From: CAZFLD01 sp964519835 | GTDB lineage: Bacteria; Spirochaetota; Spirochaetia; DSM-27196; CAZFLD01 | Length of the DNA: 17,807 nt | Assembly (NCBI GenBank): GCA_964519835.1 | Contig: CAZFLD010000075.1 | Coordinates: forward strand, 1 to 17,807 | Direction of reading: 5' to 3' | In this document: positions 12,299 to 17,807 of the stretch, in pieces | How the letters are laid out: each line of letters begins with the position of its first letter | Position numbering within the stretch: the first letter of the stretch is position 1 | Position numbers and translations under genes: made by a program | Notes under the pieces: generated by a model | Seen by the model: the letters and a program-made list of their open reading frames with translations, nothing else | What the model was told of the DNA's origin: nothing | Databases searched by the model: none

Positions 12299-13941
12299 CG
12301 CTCTCGAAACGCTGTGTAGGTGTCCGAGAGTATATCAATCAACGCCTCGACTCCCACAAGGGCACTTTGGAAGTGGGAGAGCTCGTATACAAGCGGCTTC
12401 GCAAAGGGATCGTCGGTATCCGGGAGCTCAATATCCACGGCGTGTATCCCCGCCAGAGCGCACCAATGGATGGCCTCACCCGTGGTGGTGTAGCCGCCGG
12501 TGAACCGATCGGCATATCGATACCCGGTCGACAAAGCGTACTCCGTCGCGGTACGCGCGGCCGAGGGATCGATGCCTCCGAGCTCCGTGTAGCCGGGAAG
12601 CGCCAGGCCGCGGTGTTCGTAGAGGCCGGGACGCAAGAGCGCGTGAAAAAAAAGCACGTGGACCGAGATCGTTCTGTTTGGTCCCGCCGCTTGCAGCCCA
12701 GTGAGGTAGTCGGATACCGCACGGGTTTCCGGCTCGGAGAACGGCTCGGCGCCCCCCTCGGCCCAGAGGACTCCCCCTCCGGCCGGTGGGTGAGCGGTCC
12801 AATCCGGCGTCCGCCAGTTTCGGTTGAGATCCACACCACGAGAGTTGACCCGGGACTGCCTCGCATCGGGGTTCATCGTGGGGACGACGTGTATGGTTAC
12901 CCCCTCCGCGAAAAGCGGCCACTCCGACCAGTGCTCGAGAAGGGCGTGCATCAACTCGACGCTGTTCCACTCGTAGGCTCCGTGGATGCCTCCGACAAGG
13001 ACGAGATGCATCGGACCCGAACCAAACCGGTGGACCTCGATAATCCGTTCCTCGACCGATTCCCCAATAAACCGCCTGCGAGGCGCATGTTGTTGGTCAA
13101 TAAGCTCGGGCCGGTACTCAAAATGCATCGTGTCATAATGCTCCCAGCGCCCGCCCCAGATAAAACCGTTTCGCTCGAACACCTCGACGATCTGCGAAGG
13201 CACCCGATTCCTGTACGGCGGCGCGGGGGGCGCGGCGGGATCGGCAGGCGTCGCGGCACGGTCGTCAAGAGGGAGGCCCCAGCGCCAGTAGTCGGCGAAG
13301 CGCAGGCCGATATCCACCGCTATACCCCAGCTATGCGCCGAGAGGTTTGTGGTCCCAGCAATCGTTCGATACACAAACCCGCCGGCCGGCTCCACCAGAT
13401 ACCGGTGAAGCGACGGCAGCCGCAGGAGCTCCTGCGAGACTCGGCGCAACGCATCGGCGGCGCCATGCTTGGAGCTCATCCAGATGGTGGTGCCGTCGAC
13501 GCCGGGAAGCCAGGTTACAGCCTCGAGGTGATCGCGAACCGCTTGCCGGTTCCGACCGTACAAGGCGGCGAAAAACGCCTCGGATCGGACGCGACCGGGG
13601 TCGGCATCCGGTACATCGATGGGGGCGAATGCGGGATAGTCGGCGGCGAGCTGCTCCAACACGGTATCCCTCGGCACCCTGTGTTCACCGTCGATAACAA
13701 GGGCATCCTCGGTCAGCGCAAACCCGACATCAGGATAGGCGGCAGCGAGCCGGGAAAGCGCGGGGTACTCCTCCTCGCCCAAACCCTCCACATCATTCCG
13801 GGTGACAGGCTCGATCATGGCGCCGGAGGAAACGGCGCCGGCGAAGGCCGGGCGCACCGCCTGCCCATCGCGCAGCGAGCATCCGAGCATCGTGAGAAAA
13901 AGCAAAAAGCTGCAGACGAGTAACAGGACTGCGGTGCGCAA
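12295..13941 (-). CDS. lipoprotein fusing an M15 D,D-carboxypeptidase and an M14 zinc carboxypeptidase
   Basis: From TTG 13941 this is 548 residues: MRTAVLLLVCSFLLFLTMLGC is a lipoprotein signal (lipobox M-L-G-C, Cys21). After a spacer, residues about 110-285 are an M15 (VanY/DacC-type) domain with zinc-site motifs SAHSWGIAVDIG (His203, Asp210) and WEHYDTMHFEYRPE (His273). Residues about 300-548 are an M14 domain: GGIHGAYEWNS (His320, Glu324), PTMNPDARQSRVNSRGVDLN, NRNW, a histidine in SVHVLFFHALL, and the catalytic-type Glu in DIELPD (Glu505). Likely role: trimming peptidoglycan stem peptides at the envelope. TTG 13941 sits 1 nt after the stop of the deaminase gene, so translation is probably coupled; ATG 14001 would put 20 residues before the signal. 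The M14 zinc pair is H-x3-E rather than the usual H-x2-E. Confidence 0.9.
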   Translation of the reverse strand: MRTAVLLLVCSFLLFLTMLGCSLRDGQAVRPAFAGAVSSGAMIEPVTRNDVEGLGEEEYPALSRLAAAYPDVGFALTEDALVIDGEHRVPRDTVLEQLAADYPAFAPIDVPDADPGRVRSEAFFAALYGRNRQAVRDHLEAVTWLPGVDGTTIWMSSKHGAADALRRVSQELLRLPSLHRYLVEPAGGFVYRTIAGTTNLSAHSWGIAVDIGLRFADYWRWGLPLDDRAATPADPAAPPAPPYRNRVPSQIVEVFERNGFIWGGRWEHYDTMHFEYRPELIDQQHAPRRRFIGESVEERIIEVHRFGSGPMHLVLVGGIHGAYEWNSVELMHALLEHWSEWPLFAEGVTIHVVPTMNPDARQSRVNSRGVDLNRNWRTPDWTAHPPAGGGVLWAEGGAEPFSEPETRAVSDYLTGLQAAGPNRTISVHVLFFHALLRPGLYEHRGLALPGYTELGGIDPSAARTATEYALSTGYRYADRFTGGYTTTGEAIHWCALAGIHAVDIELPDTDDPFAKPLVYELSHFQSALVGVEALIDILSDTYTAFRER

Positions 13942-13942
13942 G

Positions 13943-14407
13943 CTAGTAGGGAACCCGGTCTTCTTTGTTATCCCAAACGGCAAAGGCGACAAGGCAAGCA
14001 TCACGTTCCAATGCCTCGAGCACAAGACTCTTAGCTGAGTGCGGATCCGCTACGTCGTCGTACATGGCGGCGTCGTCGAAACCGGCCTTAGCGGCGTCAT
14101 GACGTGTTGCGCCGAAGTACACCCGAGGAATTCGGGCCCACTCCGCGGCGGCAAAACACATCGGACACGGTTCACAGGTCGTGTAGAGCATACAGTCCGA
14201 GAGGTCGAATCGTCCCAACAAAAAGGACGCCCGCCGGATAACGTTTACCTCGGCGTGGGCCGTGGGATCGTTGGTAAAGACAACACGATTGTGGTCACTC
14301 GCGATGACCCGACCGTCGTTCACGATAACCGCGCCGAACGGTCCGCCGTGACCGGCTTTTACGCCGGCTATCGCCTCCTGGACTGCGAGCGCCATAAAAG
14401 CATCCAT
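13943..14407 (-). CDS. guaD: guanine deaminase (cytidine/deoxycytidylate deaminase superfamily)
   Basis: This encodes 154 residues, close to the 156 of Bacillus subtilis GuaD. The zinc-deaminase signature is complete: DPTAHAEVNVIRRA (His51 ligand, Glu53 proton shuttle) and YTTCEPCPMCFAA (Cys81, Cys84 ligands). The features separating GuaD from tRNA adenosine deaminases are present: HNRVVFTNDPTAHAEV, TRHDAAKAGFDDAAMYDD and a short aromatic C-terminus (AFAVWDNKEDRVPY) that in GuaD swaps between dimer subunits. Expected reaction: guanine to xanthine plus ammonia in the cytoplasm. ATG 14407 is used; a promoter ends 10 bp upstream, so the message is nearly leaderless. Its stop is 1 nt before the peptidase gene start. 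A different purine or pterin base as substrate is possible. Confidence 0.88.
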   Translation of the reverse strand: MDAFMALAVQEAIAGVKAGHGGPFGAVIVNDGRVIASDHNRVVFTNDPTAHAEVNVIRRASFLLGRFDLSDCMLYTTCEPCPMCFAAAEWARIPRVYFGATRHDAAKAGFDDAAMYDDVADPHSAKSLVLEALERDACLVAFAVWDNKEDRVPY

Positions 14408-14417
14408 ACCGCCGCCA

Positions 14418-14446
14418 ACTATAGTGCGGAGTGCCGGGCAGGGCAA
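14418..14446 (-). promoter_or_regulatory. promoter of the deaminase-peptidase operon
   Basis: On the minus strand TTGCCC (14446-14441), 17 bp, TATAGT (14423-14418). The -10 box ends 10 bp before ATG 14407, so the 5' leader would be only a few bases long. The GGCGGCGG run in between is not a good ribosome site. Confidence 0.5.
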
Positions 14447-14622
14447 GCGCGGCGGCGCCCCGTACAAGACGGTACCACAAGTGCGCGACGTGGCAACGCT
14501 GAGCGACGGCGGTTCCGGCCGGACCGTGGCGGGGCGGTGTGGCTTCGCGGGAGCACCGCCCCTGGCGCCGGCGTACGGGGGTCGGCGCCGGGGCCATCCG
14601 GAAAACCGCAGCGCGCACCGAT

Positions 14623-14652
14623 TTGACGTCGCGTGTACGCTTGAGATAGGCT
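14623..14652 (+). promoter_or_regulatory. candidate promoter of the homocysteine methyltransferase gene
   Basis: TTGACG (14623-14628), 18 bp, TAGGCT (14647-14652), about 38 bp before ATG 14691. The -35 box is a 5/6 match and the -10 box is weak. The ribosome site is GGAGG (14682-14686), 4 bases before the ATG. Confidence 0.4.
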
Positions 14653-14690
14653 GAGGTCCGGTCGCGACACATCGTGACGCCGGAGGCCCT

Positions 14691-15587
14691 ATGTCTGAAC
14701 GAAGAGCGCAGCTACGCGAGCAGGTCGTCGGAAAATCCACTTTTTTGGTGGACGGTGCCATGGGCACCGAGTTGGTTCGCATGGGCGTCCCGGCGGGTGC
14801 CGAGGCATCGGTGACCCACCCGGAGGCCGTGGAATCGGTGCACCGGTCCTACGTCGAGGCGGGATCGCAAGCCATTATAACAAATACACTTACGGCAAAC
14901 CGGATATATATGGAGACTCACGGATCGTCGGCCGCGCTCGACCGTGTAAACCGAGCCGCGGTAGCGGCCGCATTGCGTGCGGTAGACGGCGTCCCGGTTT
15001 TTGTCTTTGGTGATGTTGGCCCGACGGGGGGAATGCTGGCTCCATACGGCACATACAGCGTTGAGGCAATAGAGGCAAACTACGAGGAACAGATCAATCT
15101 CTTGGTGGAGGCGGGGGTAGACGGTTTGTACGTCGAGACGATGTTCGACCTCCAGGAGGCGTTGTGCGCTACTCGGACAGCCCGACGAGTGGCGTCGGGT
15201 CTTCCGCTTGTAGTTTCTTTGTCGTTCTCGACCGTGGCCAACGGCGGTCGCACGATGATGGGGAACGGAGCGACGGAATCGGCGGTGGCCTGCACGGAAG
15301 CGGGTGCCGACGCCTTTGGTCTCAACTGTGGAGACTTGGCGCCTGCTGAGTTTGCGACGATCGTGGCGGCCATAAAAGACGCGGGAGACATCCGTGTGGC
15401 CGTAGAACCGAACGCGGGCAAGCCGCGTCTCGACGGTGAGACCACCGTGTACGATATGCCTGCCGATACCTTTGCCGACGGCATCAAGGCCTGCCTCGAG
15501 GCGGGCGCGGACATCATCGGCGGGTGCTGTGGAACCGGACCGGATCACATCTCGGCACTCGCCACAATCCTACAGCAGCGATCCTAA
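14691..15587 (+). CDS. homocysteine S-methyltransferase family protein
   Basis: This encodes 298 residues, a stand-alone Hcy-binding TIM barrel as in MmuM, BHMT and the N-terminal module of MetH. Motifs: FLVDGAMGTELVRMG (18-32), ITNTLTANR (63-71), FGDVGPTGGMLAPYG (106-120), YVETMFDLQEA (147-157), then the three zinc ligands Cys213 in FGLNCGD and Cys279-Cys280 in GGCCGTGPDHI. The enzyme moves a methyl group onto homocysteine to give methionine. The donor (S-methylmethionine, betaine or a methyl-corrinoid partner) cannot be told from sequence; no folate or B12 module is attached or adjacent. GGAGG precedes the ATG. The gene ends 18 bp before the convergent rnr stop, with no clear terminator between. 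Confidence 0.93.
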   Translation: MSERRAQLREQVVGKSTFLVDGAMGTELVRMGVPAGAEASVTHPEAVESVHRSYVEAGSQAIITNTLTANRIYMETHGSSAALDRVNRAAVAAALRAVDGVPVFVFGDVGPTGGMLAPYGTYSVEAIEANYEEQINLLVEAGVDGLYVETMFDLQEALCATRTARRVASGLPLVVSLSFSTVANGGRTMMGNGATESAVACTEAGADAFGLNCGDLAPAEFATIVAAIKDAGDIRVAVEPNAGKPRLDGETTVYDMPADTFADGIKACLEAGADIIGGCCGTGPDHISALATILQQRS

Positions 15588-15605
15588 ACCGACGACAAGA
15601 CCCCC

Positions 15606-17696
15606 TCACACCAACACAAAATCGGCATGGCGGTCTTCGAGAGATACCCGTTTGATACGTACCTCCACGCGGTCTCCCAACCGGAACTCCCGCGTACCAC
15701 CTTCCTCACGCAGCGCAAAGCCGTCTTCAGCCACGACGTAATCTCCTCCGGGTAACTCGGCGATGGGTACCAGACCCTCGATAAGGTATCTCGATATTTG
15801 CACAAATAGACCAAAGCTCACGACACCGGAAACAACACCTTCGTAGATATTTCCGATCTTCCTCGAAAGAAACTCGAGGCTCTTTTCCTTGTGATAGGAG
15901 CGCTCCGCGGCAACAGCACGTCGTTCGGCGCCGTCCGCCTCCGTGCAGATCACGGCAAGCTCCTCTGCCCGGTACGGCGACTTCCCGAATAGGCGTTTGG
16001 TTGGCCGGTCCGCGATCGCGCCGTTATTGGCGGCGTCTTTTGTCCCGACGTCGTGCCGCGACGGTGCCGCCGCAACTCTCGGGGCCGCAAAATCACCCGG
16101 ATTGGGGAACGTAAGACAAACGCCCGATCCTATGGTTGCCTTGAGAATCCTGTGGACAACAAGGTCGGGGTAGCGGCGGATCGGAGAGGTGAAGTGGGTG
16201 TAGTGGCGAAATGCCAGCCCGAAGTGACCGGCATTTTCCGTGGCGTAGTGGGCCTTTGCCATCGACCCAATCGCGACCCTCTCCACAAAGTCCCGAAACT
16301 CGAGGTTTTGGATTAGCGCCAGGACGTTCCGATAATCCTCGGGGCGTGCCTGCTCATCCAACTTGTAGGGAATCCCGAGTGACTCGAGCGCATCTCGAAG
16401 GCTGCCGACGTCCTCCGCGGACGGCTCGGGATGCACACGGTAGACAAACGGTACCCGTAGGACTTCAGCGGCGTAGAGGGCGACAAGGCGATTTGCAACA
16501 AGCATCGCCTCCGCCACCATTTCCTGCGCCTCGACCCGGTCGACCGGCGTCACCATCCGCGGAACCCCGTTCTCGTCCATTTCGATGACGGTTTCCGGGA
16601 AGTCAAAGTCGATGCTCCCGGCTTCGAGCCGGCGACGCTTGAAGCCGGCGGTTATCATTTGTAGGAGCGAAAGGGACGACGCACCGGGCCCTCCTTTACC
16701 CTCGAGCGCGGCCTGCGCCTGACCATAGCTCAGACGACCGGCGCTCTTGATAACCGACGGGAGAATCTCGAACTCGTGGACGCGACCCACTGCATCGGCA
16801 ACGATCAATACAGACACGGCGTACCGATCAACAGCCTCGCGAAGGCTGCACGCATCCGCCGACAGCACCTCGGGAATCATCGGGATCGAGTCACCAACAA
16901 AGTAGACCGATGTGCCGCGACGCCGCGCCTCCATGTCGACGACGCCGCCGGCCTCTACAAAGGCATCTACGTCGGCAATGTGCACGCCGATCTCGAAACG
17001 GCCGTCGTCGAGCGATCGTACGGACAGCGCATCGTCAAAGTCACGGGCGGTGTCCGGATCGATCGTGAGCGCCTGCAGGTGCCGAAGGTCGCGCCTGCCC
17101 GATGTCGGTGAACCGGAGCGATCTTCCTTTGCTCGCGACCGTCGCCGAGGAGCGGCACTCTCGCCCACGCCGGCCGTTACCGCAGCATTCTTGGCTGCTT
17201 TGAGGACCTCATCGGGAAACTCCAGCGGCAAGCCGGCCTCGACGGCGGTGATCTTCAACGCCACACCCGGGTCGTCCTGGTGGCCGAGGACATCAACCAC
17301 CGTACCGACCGGGTCTTGGTCTCTCGCCTTCCACTCTTCGAGCACCGCCACCACGACGTCGCCCGTTTTTGGCCGCGAGCCGCCACGGGAGCCATCCAAG
17401 CTGCGCGACGGAATCCTCAGTGACGAAAGAATACGATCACCGTCGGGATAGACGATTCCTCCGTCCCCCTCCCTGCGGAAGCGCCCGACTATGGGCTTGC
17501 CGCCCCGCTTCACGATACGGCTAACCCATCCTCGCGGCCGTCGCCCCTTGCGCAGAAAAGTCACCTCCACCGTGTCTCCGTCCATCGCAGTAGAGAGGTG
17601 GTCTCGCTCAACAAATACGTCCGGACCGTCGCTCATTCTCACAAAGCCGAAGCCTTTGGTGGTAATGCTTAGGTCCCCAATGTGTGATTTCGGCAT
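15606..17696 (-). CDS. rnr: ribonuclease R (3'-5' exoribonuclease)
   Basis: From ATG 17696 this is 696 residues. RNase R degrades structured RNA from the 3' end. Order of domains: an N-terminal cold-shock OB domain (ITTKGFGFVRM, then DVFVERDHL), a second OB region to about 155, a basic linker (183-203, RRRSRAKEDRS), the RNB catalytic domain from about 205 with the metal-binding signature IDPDTARDFDDAL (Asp213, 219, 221, 222), later YRVHPEPS and HYTHFTSPIRRYPDLVVHR, then a C-terminal S1 domain (IYEGVVSGVVSFGLFVQI). There is no N-terminal helix-turn-helix and no lysine-rich tail. About 45 poorly conserved residues separate RNB from the YRAEELAVICTEADGAERRA helix. TTG 17717 would add seven residues. 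No good ribosome site is seen for either start. Confidence 0.95.
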   Translation of the reverse strand: MPKSHIGDLSITTKGFGFVRMSDGPDVFVERDHLSTAMDGDTVEVTFLRKGRRPRGWVSRIVKRGGKPIVGRFRREGDGGIVYPDGDRILSSLRIPSRSLDGSRGGSRPKTGDVVVAVLEEWKARDQDPVGTVVDVLGHQDDPGVALKITAVEAGLPLEFPDEVLKAAKNAAVTAGVGESAAPRRRSRAKEDRSGSPTSGRRDLRHLQALTIDPDTARDFDDALSVRSLDDGRFEIGVHIADVDAFVEAGGVVDMEARRRGTSVYFVGDSIPMIPEVLSADACSLREAVDRYAVSVLIVADAVGRVHEFEILPSVIKSAGRLSYGQAQAALEGKGGPGASSLSLLQMITAGFKRRRLEAGSIDFDFPETVIEMDENGVPRMVTPVDRVEAQEMVAEAMLVANRLVALYAAEVLRVPFVYRVHPEPSAEDVGSLRDALESLGIPYKLDEQARPEDYRNVLALIQNLEFRDFVERVAIGSMAKAHYATENAGHFGLAFRHYTHFTSPIRRYPDLVVHRILKATIGSGVCLTFPNPGDFAAPRVAAAPSRHDVGTKDAANNGAIADRPTKRLFGKSPYRAEELAVICTEADGAERRAVAAERSYHKEKSLEFLSRKIGNIYEGVVSGVVSFGLFVQISRYLIEGLVPIAELPGGDYVVAEDGFALREEGGTREFRLGDRVEVRIKRVSLEDRHADFVLV

Positions 17697-17807
17697 AGTT
17701 CTTGTTCGTCCATTCAAGCATAGACGACAAAAAACAAAAAGCTCTGGTCAAACCCACCTTCAAGGGTTGCTCCGGGTTGTAAATGCTTTTCCGATAGGCA
17801 ATTAGCT
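17697..17807 (-). other. non-coding region upstream of rnr
   Basis: No coding frame is convincing here. On the minus strand a 5-bp stem AACCC/GGGTT (17768-17764, 17755-17751) is followed about 10 bases later by a T-rich run (17739-17728). This could be a weak terminator for a gene beyond the window, or part of the rnr promoter: TTGACC lies at 17751-17746, but no -10 box is found at a usual spacing. Confidence 0.25.

Noticed and set aside
12367..13923. A 518-codon open frame on the plus strand
   Set aside because: It lies fully antisense to the M15-M14 peptidase, whose frame has clear catalytic motifs. The antisense product is Arg/Gly/Pro-rich with no domain, as expected for a mirror frame in GC-rich DNA.
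14408..14782. 125-residue N-terminal extension of the deaminase
   Set aside because: The extension is Arg/Pro-rich, overlaps the promoter and start of the divergent methyltransferase, and the deaminase from ATG 14407 already matches the usual GuaD length.
14712..15548. A 278-codon minus-strand frame opposite the homocysteine methyltransferase
   Set aside because: The plus-strand frame has all family motifs and zinc ligands; the minus frame is Arg/His-rich noise.

Overview
The window most likely comes from a GC-rich, free-living spirochaete (phylum Spirochaetota). The best evidence is the adjacent pheS and pheT pair. PheS has a long N-terminal winged-helix region and PheT is only 571 residues, which is the archaeal/eukaryotic form of phenylalanyl-tRNA synthetase that spirochaetes are known to carry in place of the usual bacterial form. 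The many predicted lipoproteins (six of the protein genes here have a signal peptide ending in a lipobox) and the frequent GTG/TTG starts fit this. The assignment is an inference from gene content, not from a marker-gene comparison.

Layout, left to right. 1-102: the last codons of a possible rightward gene and two GC-rich hairpins. 103-5057: a leftward gene joining a cyclic-nucleotide-binding sensor domain to a nucleoside-phosphorylase-like domain; a divergent rightward lipoprotein with a CsgG/FlgO-like domain and two jelly-roll-like domains; and a leftward protein of unknown function whose 3' end overlaps the lipoprotein gene by 14 bp. 5191-8452: the overlapping pheS-pheT operon (leftward). 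8617-9186: tRNA-Ala(CGC) with a strong promoter, followed 11 nt later by a small lipoprotein gene whose signal peptide seems to need start codons inside the tRNA. 9273-10460: an apparently exported, lipid-anchored protein-L-isoaspartate methyltransferase with a low-complexity Asp/Asn linker encoded by a 15-bp minisatellite. 10461-10861: about 400 bp without a gene, holding a symmetric inverted-repeat element flanked by 9-bp direct repeats (candidate MITE). 10862-12298: a small four-helix membrane protein with a textbook terminator, then a lipoprotein with two FMN-binding domains. 12295-14407 (leftward): a guanine-deaminase-like enzyme followed 1 nt later by a lipoprotein fusing an M15 D,D-carboxypeptidase to an M14 zinc carboxypeptidase. 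14691-15587: a homocysteine S-methyltransferase family enzyme. 15606-17696 (leftward): RNase R.

Functionally the window mixes housekeeping translation and RNA metabolism (pheST, tRNA-Ala, rnr), purine and one-carbon metabolism (guanine deaminase, homocysteine methyltransferase), and envelope biology (lipoproteins, peptidoglycan trimming, flavinylated redox carrier, protein repair). I see no phage genes, CRISPR array or classical defence island. The most unusual items are the cNMP-sensor/nucleoside-phosphorylase fusion, the exported isoaspartyl methyltransferase with its expandable linker, the tRNA/lipoprotein overlap, the M15-M14 peptidase fusion and the intergenic inverted-repeat element.
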